From Paraburkholderia sejongensis (lineage in GTDB: Bacteria > Pseudomonadota > Gammaproteobacteria > Burkholderiales > Burkholderiaceae), in NCBI RefSeq assembly GCF_020880815.1, contig NZ_JAJITD010000001.1:186001-250000 (forward strand): a DNA stretch of 64,000 nucleotides, read 5' to 3'. The position numbers were made by a program, and so were the translations under genes. Below the pieces are notes generated by a model. The model saw nothing but the letters and a program-made list of their open reading frames with translations. It did no database searches and was not told the DNA's origin. Every line of letters begins with the position of its first letter. Within the stretch, counting starts at the first letter, position 1. Shown piece by piece: positions 35,789-45,900 of the stretch.

Positions 35789-36262
35789 ATGGGCATGGAT
35801 ATCATCGACCGGAAGCTGCTGGAATTACTGCAGGAAGACGCGACCATGCCGATCGCCGAACTCGCGCAGCGCGTGAACCTGTCGCAGACGCCGTGCTGGA
35901 AGCGGCTGCAGCGCCTGAAGGAAGCCGGGGTGATCCGCGCGCAGGTCGCGCTGTGCGATGCGCGCAAGCTCGGGGTCGGCACCACGGTGTTCGTCGCGGT
36001 ACGCACCAACCAGCACACCGAGGCGTGGGCCGCCGCGTTCACTCAGGTAGTGCGTGACATCCCCGAAGTGGTCGAGGTCTACCGGATGAGCGGCGAGACC
36101 GATTACCTGCTGCGCGTGGTGGTCTCCGATATCGACGACTACGACCGCATCTACAAGCAGCTGATCACGAGCGTGCCGCTGTACGACGTCAGTTCCAGTT
36201 TCGCGATGGAGCAGATCAAGTATTCGACCGCGTTGCCGGTGCGTTCTTTTGCGGTGACCTGA
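35789..36262 (+). CDS. Lrp/AsnC family transcriptional regulator
   Basis: A 157-residue feast/famine regulator. The N-terminal HTH is MPIAELAQRVNLSQTPCWKRLQRL (about 20-43) and the C-terminal RAM effector domain includes VEVYRMSGETDYLLRVVV (about 95-112). Such proteins bind amino acids and form octamers. ATG 35795 two codons in is an alternative start. The divergent thiol dioxygenase gene suggests a role in sulfur amino-acid metabolism. Confidence 0.92.
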   Translation: MGMDIIDRKLLELLQEDATMPIAELAQRVNLSQTPCWKRLQRLKEAGVIRAQVALCDARKLGVGTTVFVAVRTNQHTEAWAAAFTQVVRDIPEVVEVYRMSGETDYLLRVVVSDIDDYDRIYKQLITSVPLYDVSSSFAMEQIKYSTALPVRSFAVT

Positions 36263-36509
36263 GCGGCGCGCACCGCGCTGCGCGGGCGCTGTGTGTTGCA
36301 GTGAGGGCGCTGTGGGATCGCTGTGAGATCGCACTGCCGCGCCCGCACCGGCAGGTGCGCCGCTTGCTGCGAATCTATCGAAGTCAGCGCCGCGCGCGCG
36401 AATTCCAGGCGATCCGTTCGTTGCTATGCAAGCCGCGTGCAAGCTCAGTGGGCGTAGAATTCGCGTTCCCTGAAAACCCGCGACTGCTTCGCGAACCGAG
36501 CCCGCTTCA

Positions 36510-36719
36510 ATGACCAAACCGCCGCGCAAGAAGGACCCCACCGTCGGCATCGCCATCTTCATCGTGGTGGCGATCCTGCTGGTGATCGTCACGCTGTTCT
36601 ATAACGCGATCCGCGAGAAGGAAGAGTTCGACAGCCACAACGCGACCCCGCCGTCGGTGACCTCGCAGGCGGCCGCGGCGGCCAACGCGCTGAAGCCGGC
36701 GAGCGGTCCCGCGCAGTAA
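36510..36719 (+). CDS. Small single-span membrane protein, unknown function
   Basis: A 69-residue protein with a basic N-terminus (PPRKKD), one hydrophobic helix (about 13-31, IAIFIVVAILLVIVTLFY) and an Ala-rich hydrophilic tail. Codon use fits the genome. I recognise no family; small proteins of this design are common in Burkholderia. Confidence 0.7.
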   Translation: MTKPPRKKDPTVGIAIFIVVAILLVIVTLFYNAIREKEEFDSHNATPPSVTSQAAAAANALKPASGPAQ

Positions 36720-36765
36720 GCGGGTCGCCGCGACGCGGCGGCGCTTCCTCGCGGCGCGTCTTGTC

Positions 36766-39264
36766 TTATTGGTCCGGCAGCCGGATCATGCTCGCGTCCT
36801 TGCGAATCTGCGCGGATGCCGCGAGCATCTGCTTGCATTGATGCGCGAGCAGTTTCATGTCGTGCACCGCGTCGGCGGTGTACTCCGGCGACTTCTCCGT
36901 TTCGACCACCATCGCATCGAGTTCGCGCGTCATCAGCTTGATCTGCTCGCCCTGGTCGGCGGGCAGCGCGGTGCCGGCTTCGGCCGCGCTCAGGTTCTCG
37001 CGCACGAGGCTCAGCGCGCGTTGCAGCGGCTGCAGCGAGATGTCCTCGACCTGCTGCTGCTGTTGCGCGGAAGTGCGTAGCAGCGGCGAGGCCGCGGCGA
37101 TCTGCGATGCGAGCACGTGACTGCGCACCAGCAGGCCATTGAGTTCCGGCACGAACTTCTGCGCGGACTTCGGTTCGAGCATCATCCGCTGGAACGCCTG
37201 GCCGAGATTCGCGAACGCGACGTGCACGTTCTTGCGCGCGAGCCGGTAGCGGTAGTCGCGATCGAGCGCGGTCGCCGCGGCGCTGGCCGCGGCCGAGGTG
37301 CCGCTGTTCGCCGCGCGCGCGGCCGGGTTGTTGACCGTCGCGGCGCCGGCGGCGGCTTCGGGCGCGCCGGCAGTCGCGGCCGCGGCCCCGGCCGCCGCCG
37401 TATTGGCGGCGACGCTCACCGTAGCGCCGGTTGTGGCGCTAGGGCCCGCCAGCGCCGCTGCGCCAAAGCCGAGCCCCGCATCGGCCATCGCTGCGGCCGG
37501 CGCGAGCGCGCCGCTTTCGGTGACGGTCGCGACCACCGCCGCGGCCGGCTTGCCGCTCCACCACCAGCTCGCTTCCAGATACTGGCGGGTCGCACTGATC
37601 ACGTTGTTGACCAGCTTGCCCATCAGCCGGTATTCCCAGTACGGGAACAGGTGGCTCGCCGCGATCGCGATCGCACAGCCGACCACCGTGTCGATCGCGC
37701 GCTCGCCGATAATGCGCATGCTGCCCGGCGCCAGCAGATGGAACAGCAGCAGCACGTACGACGAAGTGAACACCACGCTCGCCGTGTAGTTGAACAGCAG
37801 CAGGCTGTAGCTCATCACCATCGACGCGAACATCACCACCATCAGCAGATGCGGCTGCTTGACGAACATGATCAGCGCGATGCTCGCCGCGCAGCCGATC
37901 AGCGTGCCGATGATCCGCTGGCCGTTGCGCTGTTTGGTCAGCGAATAACCGGGCTTCAGAATGATGACCGTGGTCATCACGATCCAGTACGCGTTGGTGA
38001 GCGGCAGCAGGCGGCCGAGCCAGAAACCGACCGCGACCGCGATCGTCACCCGTAGCGCGTGGCGAAAGCTCGGCGAGGCCATCGTCAGATTCGAGAAGAT
38101 CTGCCCGAACGGCACCCGCCGGCTCGACACGAAGCGGCTTAGCGCCTGGTCGATACGCAGTTCGGTTTCGGTCGCGCTCGGCTCGCTCGTGAGGCTGCGG
38201 TGCATCTTGTCGATCAGCCGCGTCGCGCTCCAGATGCGGCGGAAATTGGCCGACACCGCCGAATACGCTTCCGGGTTATGGGTCGGCAGTTCCTTCTTGC
38301 GCATCAGTTCGATCTCGTACTCGATCGCGCGCAGTTCCGCCTTCACGTTCACACGCTTGCGCGGCGCCTGATTCTGCAGCACCGCGAGGCCGATTTCCTC
38401 GAGATCGGCGGCCGCCTTGCGGATCAGGTCGCGATAGAACACCAGCAGATCGGAGCCGCCGAACGTGCTGCGCACCAGCGTGTAATCGGTTTGCGCGCCG
38501 ACGAACAGCTCGTGCAGATCGACGGTATTGATGAACAGGTTGTAGAGCATCGCGCGGTGCGGCTCCAGCTTGCCGCGCCTGAGCCGCGGCAGGTTGCGCA
38601 GCACGATGTCGCGCGCGGCCTCCTGGCGGTCCACGGCGGAAATCTGCTTGTCGACCAGATTGCGGTAGCACTCGTCGAGATCGTTGTCGAGGTCGTAGAA
38701 CGCGGCGCGCGCGAGCAGGTAATCGGCGCACGCGAACACGCTTTCGGCGAGCGCCTGCTGCTCGATCCGGTTCATCATCCAGCGGCTCACGAAGGTCGAC
38801 CAGTACGTGTACCAGAGGCCGCCGAGCAGGATCCACGACGCGTTGGTCAGCGCCTGCAGCGGCGTGAAGTGATCCTCCAGCGTCATGATCATCATGAACA
38901 GCGTCGCGAAGCTGATCTGCGGCCAGCGGTTGCCGTACACGACGATCAGCGACAGCACGAACGTGAGCGGCACCACGGTGGCCCATAACGCGACCGGGTT
39001 GACGGTCGCCAGACCCGTGGCCAGAGCGGACAGAAAACCGATCACCGTGCAGGCCAGCATTTCGTTGTGCTTGTACTTCAGCGGCCCGGGCATGTCGACC
39101 ACGCACGCGCCGAGCGCGCCGGTCGCGATCGTGAAGCCGAGTTCGCGATCGTGGAACACGATCAGACACAGGAGCACCGGTAAGGACACGCCGACCGCGA
39201 TGCGCAGGCCGCCATAAAAGTACTGGCTATATAAGAATTTTCTGATTTCGACCGAATAGCGCAT
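36766..39264 (-). CDS. FUSC family membrane protein (YccS/YhfK-like, aromatic acid exporter type)
   Basis: An 832-residue protein with two sets of about five to six helices (about 15-150 and 400-540) and cytoplasmic domains after each. The N-terminal FUSC region and the second set, including LPLTNAYWIVMTTVIILKPGYSLT, are typical of YccS/AaeB relatives that export aromatic acids or polyamine-like compounds. The second cytoplasmic domain is interrupted by an approximately 95-residue Ala/Gly/Thr-rich stretch (about 590-685) before the conserved RLARKNVHVAFANLGQAFQR. Substrate unknown. Confidence 0.9.
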   Translation of the reverse strand: MRYSVEIRKFLYSQYFYGGLRIAVGVSLPVLLCLIVFHDRELGFTIATGALGACVVDMPGPLKYKHNEMLACTVIGFLSALATGLATVNPVALWATVVPLTFVLSLIVVYGNRWPQISFATLFMMIMTLEDHFTPLQALTNASWILLGGLWYTYWSTFVSRWMMNRIEQQALAESVFACADYLLARAAFYDLDNDLDECYRNLVDKQISAVDRQEAARDIVLRNLPRLRRGKLEPHRAMLYNLFINTVDLHELFVGAQTDYTLVRSTFGGSDLLVFYRDLIRKAAADLEEIGLAVLQNQAPRKRVNVKAELRAIEYEIELMRKKELPTHNPEAYSAVSANFRRIWSATRLIDKMHRSLTSEPSATETELRIDQALSRFVSSRRVPFGQIFSNLTMASPSFRHALRVTIAVAVGFWLGRLLPLTNAYWIVMTTVIILKPGYSLTKQRNGQRIIGTLIGCAASIALIMFVKQPHLLMVVMFASMVMSYSLLLFNYTASVVFTSSYVLLLFHLLAPGSMRIIGERAIDTVVGCAIAIAASHLFPYWEYRLMGKLVNNVISATRQYLEASWWWSGKPAAAVVATVTESGALAPAAAMADAGLGFGAAALAGPSATTGATVSVAANTAAAGAAAATAGAPEAAAGAATVNNPAARAANSGTSAAASAAATALDRDYRYRLARKNVHVAFANLGQAFQRMMLEPKSAQKFVPELNGLLVRSHVLASQIAAASPLLRTSAQQQQQVEDISLQPLQRALSLVRENLSAAEAGTALPADQGEQIKLMTRELDAMVVETEKSPEYTADAVHDMKLLAHQCKQMLAASAQIRKDASMIRLPDQ

Positions 39265-39469
39265 CGACTACCTGGGATTGATTCACGAAGAAAACCACAG
39301 TTGAGAAGGCCGCTCCAAATTGGTGTCGAGTCTATCTTATTTCCGGACCCTTCTGACCTTGGACGGCGGCCCGCGTTATGCGCCGGCGAGGCGGTTTGTT
39401 ATGCTGTCGCTTCAATTTTGGCGACCGCTTGCGAGCGTCGCGAGGCCTGCCACCGGCTCATCCGAATCC

Positions 39470-42400
39470 ATGCTGCAACTCTTCTACTCGAACCGCTACG
39501 AAACGCTGGTCGGCGCGCTGCTCGACGACCTCGGAGAGGCGCCGTCCGACCCGTGGACCGCGCGGCCGGTGATCGTGCCGAGCGCGGCCGTGCGGCGGCG
39601 GCTCGAACTCGATATCGCCGCGCGCCAGGGCATCTGCGCGAATATCGACTTCGGTTATCTCGCGCAATGGCTGTGGGCGCGGATCGGCGGCGTGATCGAC
39701 GTGCCGAAGCATTCGCCGTTCGCGCCGGACCGCCTCGTGTGGCGCTGCTACCGGCTGCTCGCCGACGCCGACGAAACGCTGCCGTGGAATGCGTCACCGC
39801 GTCTGCGCACCTATCTCGACGCGGCCGATCCGTCGATGCGCTACGAACTCGCGCGGCGCGTCGCGACCGTGCTCGATCACTATCTGACCTATCGCCCGGA
39901 ATGGCTGCTGCAGTGGCACAAGGGCGGATCGATCTTCGCGAGCGGCACGCCCGACGACAGCGGCCCGCGTTTGACCGGCGCGAGCGAGTCGGCGCGCGAG
40001 GACGAACGCTGGCAGGCCGCGTTGTGGCGCGCGGTGCTGGCCGAACTCGCGCAAAGCGCGCAAGAGGCGAACGGCGCCGCGCGCGGGTCCGTCAATGCAT
40101 TGCCCCCCGCGTATCGCTTCCTCGATGAAATCGGCACGCTGGACCTCGACGCGATTTCGAAAGCGCAGTGGCCCGAGGCGGTCAGCGTGTTCGCGCTGCC
40201 GACCATGCCGCCGCTGCATATCGCGCTGCTGCGCGCGCTGTCGCGCTGGATCGACGTGCGGCTGTACGTGATGAATCCGTGCCGCGAGTTCTGGTTCGAC
40301 GTGGTCAGCGAAGGACGGGTGCAGGCGCTCGACGCGGCTGGCAAGCTCGACTATCAGGAGGTCGGCCATCCGCTGCTGGCCGAATGGGGCCGCCAGACCC
40401 AGGCGCAGTTGCATATGCTGCACGAGCTGACCGAGAGCGCGGCGTCGGCGGAGACCGGCGAGTACAGCGAGAACCCGCAACCGAGCTGGCTCGCCGCGGT
40501 GCAGAACGGCATCCTCGATTTGCGCGCGGAAAGCGACGCCGAAGAACTGCCGGTCGAACGCGGGATCGAGGTGCACGTGTGTCACAGCCTGTCGCGCCAG
40601 CTCGAAGTGCTGCACGACCGCCTGCTCGGCTGGTTCGACGAATTCGACGATCTGCAGCCGTCCGACGTGCTGGTCGCGGTATCGGATCTGGCCGCGGCCG
40701 GCCCGCTGATCGACGCGGTTTTCGGCACCACGCCGGCCGGCGACACGCGGCGCATTCCGTACCGGATCACCGGCTTGCCGCCGTCGCAGGCGAACCCGGT
40801 CGCGCGTCTGCTGCTCGACTGGCTCGCGCTGCCCGAGCGCAGCGTCGGCGCGCCGGACCTGATCGAATGGCTGCGCGTCGATGCGATCGCGGTGCGCTAC
40901 GGGATCGATGCGAACGCTTTGGAGGCCGCGCAGGAATGGCTCGCGGCGGCCGGCGCGCGGCGCGGGTTCGCGCCGCTCGAACCGGTCGGCGAGCACGTGT
41001 CGGTCGCGCGCCATACGTTCGCCGATGCGCTGACGCGGCTCTATCTCGGCTACGCGATGCCGGCTGGCGGCGAACCGGTCGACGCGTGGCTGCCGGTCGA
41101 AGGCGCGGACGGCTCCGGCGCCGAACTGCTCGGCCGGCTGTCGCGTTTCGTCGAGGATGTGGAGAGCTTCGCCGCGAACTGCGCGCTCGAACGCACGCCG
41201 GCCGAGTGGTCGCAACTGCTGCTCGAAACGCTCGGCCAATGCTTCGATGGCGGCGTCGAGTTCGCCGATTCGCTGGCGGCCGTGCGCGATGCGCTCGACG
41301 CGATGAACGCCGCGATGCAGGCGGGCGCGCAGCAGGTGCCGTTGCCGGCGTCGGTGGTGCGCAGCGCGCTCAGCGAAGCGCTCGACGACCCCGCGCGCGG
41401 CGGCGTGCCGTGGGGCAGCGTGACGTTCTCGTCGCTGACCAGCCTGCGCGGCTTGCCGTTCCGGGTCGTGTGTCTGGTCGGCATGGACGACGGCGTGCTG
41501 CCGTCGCTCGCGCGCGCCGACGAGTTCGATCTGATGGCCGCGTTCGGCAAGGCCGGCGACCGCCAGCGCCGCGACGACGAGCGCAATCTGTTTCTCGATC
41601 TGCTGCTGGCCGCGCGCGAGCGGCTGTTTATTTCGTACACCGGCCGCAGCATTCGCGACAACGCGCCCCTGCCGCCGGCCGCGCTGGTCGATGAACTGCT
41701 CGATCACCTCGCGCAGGTGTCGGCGGGCGAACACGCGAGTCCGGCGCAGGTCGAGCACGCGCGGCGCGCGTTCCTGATCGAGCATCCGTTGCAGGCGTTC
41801 GCATCGGACTATTTCGCCGCGCAGCCCGATCTGTTCACTTACGACGCCGACCGCGCCGAACTGGCCACACTGCTTGCCGAACCGCAGCATGCGGCCGCCG
41901 CGCCGTTCTTCGACCGGCCGTTGCCGCCGGAAGACACGCGGGAAATCGAGTTCGACGACTTCGTGCGCTTCTGGCGTCATCCGGCGCGCGCGCTGCTGCG
42001 CGATCGCCTCGGCATCGCGCTCGCCGATGCGCAGGGCGAGCTGCTCGATACCGAGCCGTTCGATCTCGACTACGCGGGCCGCGATGCGCTCGCCGACAGG
42101 TTGCTGCCGGTGCTGCTCGATACCGCTACCGACGACGACACGATGTTCGGCCGCGTGCAGCGCGTCGCCGCCGCGAGCCCCGAGCTGCCGGGCGGCGCGA
42201 CCGGCGCGGTGTGGCGTTCGCGCGAACTGAACGCGTTGCGGCAACTAGCGCTCGCGGTGCGCCGCGAGGTGGCGTCGGGCGTGGAGCGGCTGCCGTTCGC
42301 GCTGGAGATCAAACCTCGCTGGCCGTCGCTCGACCAGTCGTTAGGCGATAACGCCGCGCACGGCCAACGCCCGGTCCAGCTGTTCGGCGCGTACGACGCG

Positions 42401-42922
42401 CAACTGCGCGAGGCCGCCGAGGCCACCGCTGCCTCTGCTGCCACCTCCGCACCGCTGCAACTGCGCGGCACCCTGAATCTGCTGACTGGAACCGGACAGG
42501 TGATTTTCCGTTACGCCAAGGCCACCGCGCGCGACTACCTGTCCGCGTGGCTCGCGCATCTGGTCTATTGCGCGGCGCAGCCGGACGGCCCGCGCCGCAC
42601 GGTCTGGCACGGCAGCGGCGAAAGCTTCGAGCTTGCGCCGGTTGCCGCGCCGCTCGAACAACTCGCGCCGCTCGTCGCGCTATACCGCGCCGGCCGCCGG
42701 CTGCCGCTGCGCTTTTTCCCGAAGAGCGCGTGGACCAGGGTCAGCGAGAGCGAGTCGGCCGCCCAGGGCGTGTGGATCAACGACCGGGTGCGCGGCGAAT
42801 CCGACGATGCCGCCTTGCGCATCGCGCTGCGCGGCACGCCGCTCACGCTCGACGAACCGTTCGGCAGCCTCGCCGCGCTGGTCTACAAGCCGTTGCTGCA
42901 ACACCTGCGGAGCGTGTCATGA
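39470..42922 (+). CDS. recC: Exodeoxyribonuclease V subunit gamma (RecC)
   Basis: A 1150-residue RecC, the Chi-recognising subunit of the RecBCD helicase-nuclease. The N-terminus MLQLFYSNRYETLVGALL is the standard RecC opening, and phrases such as HVCHSLSRQLEVLHDRLL and GSVTFSSLTSLRGLPFRVV with GMDDGVLPS are conserved. ATG 39470 is chosen since the open frame upstream has no similarity. Its stop overlaps the recB start (ATGA). RecBCD repairs double-strand breaks and degrades foreign linear DNA. Confidence 0.96.
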   Translation: MLQLFYSNRYETLVGALLDDLGEAPSDPWTARPVIVPSAAVRRRLELDIAARQGICANIDFGYLAQWLWARIGGVIDVPKHSPFAPDRLVWRCYRLLADADETLPWNASPRLRTYLDAADPSMRYELARRVATVLDHYLTYRPEWLLQWHKGGSIFASGTPDDSGPRLTGASESAREDERWQAALWRAVLAELAQSAQEANGAARGSVNALPPAYRFLDEIGTLDLDAISKAQWPEAVSVFALPTMPPLHIALLRALSRWIDVRLYVMNPCREFWFDVVSEGRVQALDAAGKLDYQEVGHPLLAEWGRQTQAQLHMLHELTESAASAETGEYSENPQPSWLAAVQNGILDLRAESDAEELPVERGIEVHVCHSLSRQLEVLHDRLLGWFDEFDDLQPSDVLVAVSDLAAAGPLIDAVFGTTPAGDTRRIPYRITGLPPSQANPVARLLLDWLALPERSVGAPDLIEWLRVDAIAVRYGIDANALEAAQEWLAAAGARRGFAPLEPVGEHVSVARHTFADALTRLYLGYAMPAGGEPVDAWLPVEGADGSGAELLGRLSRFVEDVESFAANCALERTPAEWSQLLLETLGQCFDGGVEFADSLAAVRDALDAMNAAMQAGAQQVPLPASVVRSALSEALDDPARGGVPWGSVTFSSLTSLRGLPFRVVCLVGMDDGVLPSLARADEFDLMAAFGKAGDRQRRDDERNLFLDLLLAARERLFISYTGRSIRDNAPLPPAALVDELLDHLAQVSAGEHASPAQVEHARRAFLIEHPLQAFASDYFAAQPDLFTYDADRAELATLLAEPQHAAAAPFFDRPLPPEDTREIEFDDFVRFWRHPARALLRDRLGIALADAQGELLDTEPFDLDYAGRDALADRLLPVLLDTATDDDTMFGRVQRVAAASPELPGGATGAVWRSRELNALRQLALAVRREVASGVERLPFALEIKPRWPSLDQSLGDNAAHGQRPVQLFGAYDAQLREAAEATAASAATSAPLQLRGTLNLLTGTGQVIFRYAKATARDYLSAWLAHLVYCAAQPDGPRRTVWHGSGESFELAPVAAPLEQLAPLVALYRAGRRLPLRFFPKSAWTRVSESESAAQGVWINDRVRGESDDAALRIALRGTPLTLDEPFGSLAALVYKPLLQHLRSVS

Positions 42923-45900
42923 GCGACGCGCTGCGCCATCGGACGTTGGTCGCCGACGAACTCGACGTATTCGCCTGCGCGCTCGACGGCGTGAACCAGA
43001 TCGAAGCGTCGGCGGGCACCGGCAAGACGTGGAACATCTGCGCGCTGTACGTGCGCCTGCTGCTCGAAAAGAACCTGAACGCGGATCAGATTCTTGTCGT
43101 CACGTTCACGAAGGCCGCGACCGCCGAGCTGCACGAACGGATTCGCGGCCGGCTCGCGGAACTGCATCGCGCGATCGAGATGGACGACGACGGCGGCGAT
43201 CCGTTCGTGCGCCGTCTGTTCGAAACGACGCTCGCGCCGGAGAACGGCATCGAGCGCGACGCCGCGTTGAAGGTCGTGCGCCGCGCGCTGCGCACCTTCG
43301 ATCAGGCCGCGATTCACACGATCCACGCGTTCTGCCAGCGCGCGTTGCAGGAGGCGCCGTTCGCCGCCGCGATGCCGTTCGCGTTCGAGATGGAAGCCGA
43401 CGACGCCGCGCTGCGCTTCGAGCTGGCCGCCGATTTCTGGCGCGAGCAGGTCGAGCCGGTCGCGCATGCGCATCCGGCGTTCGCCGCGTGGCTGGTCGCC
43501 AAACGCGCGGGTCCCGCATCGCTCGACGAGCAGCTCGCGCGACGCCTGAAAAAGCCGCTCGCGCAGCTGCGCTGGGGCAGCGTCGCCGCCGACGGCGCGG
43601 GCGCCGATGCGCAGGCCGGCTTCGACGCCGCGTGCGAACTGTGGCAGGCCGAGCGCGACGCGATCGTCGCGCTGCTCAGCGACGCGCAGGAGCGTCTGAG
43701 CAAGACCAGCCACAAGCCCGAGCACGTCGGCGCGGCGATCGCCGCATGGAACGACTACTTCGCGCAGGGCGACTGCCACGCGGCGCCGCCGCGCGCCGCG
43801 CTGAAGCTGACCGTGTCGGCGTTGAAGAAGGCAACCAAGGTCAAGTTCGAGCCGCCCGCGCATCCGTTCTTCGAGCACGCGGAAGCGCTCGCGGCGGCCG
43901 TGGTCGCGGCCGAAGCCGCGCAGCGCGCGCGCTGGCTCGCGCTGGTGCAGACGTGGCTCGACTACGCGCCGGCCGAACTGGTCGCGCGCAAACGCACGCG
44001 CCGGGTGGTGTCGTTCGACGATCTGCTGGCGAACCTGTATCGCGCGCTGGCCGCGCATCCGTGGCTCGCCCAGGCGCTGCGCAGCCGCTACCCGGCCGCG
44101 CTGATCGACGAGTTCCAGGACACCGACCCGTTGCAGTTCGCGATCTTCAGCCGGATCTTCGCGCCGGCCGGGCCGCTGTTTCTGGTCGGCGATCCGAAGC
44201 AGGCGATCTACAGCTTCCGCGCGGCCGATCTGCACACCTATCTGGCGGCGCGCGAATCGGCCTCCGCGTGCTACACGCTCGCGGTCAACCAGCGCTCGAC
44301 CGCGCCGATCGTCGATGCGTGCAACCGGGTCTTCGAAGCGAATCCGCGCGCGTTCGTGCTCGACGGGCTCGACTATCAGCCGGTGCGCGCGGGCGAGCGG
44401 CGCCGCGCGCCGTTGGTCGATGCCGATGCTGCCGCGCACGAGCGCGATTTCCGTGTCTGGACCTTGCCGCAAGGCGACGCCGCGCTGAGCAAACGCGACG
44501 CGCAGCGCGCCGCAAGCGAGGCGTGCGCGGCCGAGATCGTGCGGCTGCTGCGCGGCGCGCGCGGCGGCACGGTCACGCTCGGCGAACGGCCGCTCGCCCC
44601 CGGCGATATCGCGGTGCTGGTGCAGACCCACAAGCAGGGCAGCCTCGTCAAACGGGTGCTGGCAGCGTGGGGTGTCGGCAGCGTGGAACTCGCGCAGGCG
44701 TCGGTGTTCGCGACGCTCGACGCCGAGCAGATCGAACGCGTGCTCGCGGCGATCGATACCCCCGGCGATCTGCGCCGGCTGCGCGCCGCGCTCGCGACCG
44801 ACTGGCTCGGCCTCGACGCGGCCGCGCTATGGCGTCTGACCCAGGTCGCGGACGCACCGGACGCGCCGGCCGCGCCCGGCGACGCGACGCCAGCGGCCGA
44901 CGCGATGGGCTGGGTCGAACGTTTTTCGCGCTACCGGATGCTGTGGCACGAGCGCGGCTTCGCGGTGATGTGGCGCACGCTGATGCGCGAGTTGCGGGTC
45001 GCGCAGCGGCTCGTCGCCGGCGTGGATGGCGAGCGCCGTCTGACCAACGTGAACCATCTCGCCGAACTGGTGCAGGCGCGCGCGGCGACCCAGCCGGGCA
45101 TCGCGCCGACCTTGCGCTGGCTCGCCGCGCAGCGCGAGCAGGGCGGCGGCGAAGACGCGCAGTTGCGGCTCGAGTCGGACCGCAACCTGGTGCAGATCGT
45201 CACCGTGCACAAGTCGAAAGGCCTCGAATACGCGGTGGTGTTTTGCCCGTTCCTGAACGACGGCGGCTTGCGCGAACCGCCGTCGTCGGGCTTGCCCGAT
45301 GCGCGCGAATATCACGACGACAGCGGCGACGCGGTGCTGCATTACGGCTGCGACGACGAAGAGGCCGAGCGGGCCTCGCGTTACGCGGTGCGCGAGCAGG
45401 CGGCCGAGCGCGCGCGGCTCGTCTACGTGGCGCTCACGCGCGCGGTGTATCGCTGCTATCTGGTCGCGGGCACCTATCTGTCGGCGCGCTCGACCAAAGA
45501 GTCGCGCCGCAGCGTGCTGAACTGGCTGGTCGGCGGCGCGGGGCACACGTTCGACGCGTGGCTCGCCGAGCCGCCCGACGAAGCGGCGCTCGCCGCCAGC
45601 TGGCAGGCGCTCGGCGGTGGTTCGATCAGCTTGCAGCCGCTGCCCGAAGTGACGCGCCGCATTCCGCTCGAAACGCTGCAGGATGAGAGCGCGCAGCTGC
45701 TCGCGCGCGCGAACCGGCGGCCGCTGCGCGATCAGTGGCGGATGGCGAGCTTCAGCGGCCTGATCGCGGCGGGCGGCAGGAGCGGCGACGCGCAGGCAGC
45801 GGCGCCGCACGAAGAGGTGCGTCCCGATCACGATGAAATCGTCGACGCGCTGGAGGCGGCGCCGCTGCTCGCGCCGCTGCCGGCGAGCCCCGCGCCGACC

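Noticed and set aside
39794-42244. 816-codon minus-strand frame opposite recC
   Set aside because: Shadow frame without domain signals; recC is unmistakable on the plus strand.
42633-45686. 1017-codon plus-strand frame over recC/recB in another phase
   Set aside because: Arg-rich out-of-frame translation of recB; motifs of recB are all in the other frame.
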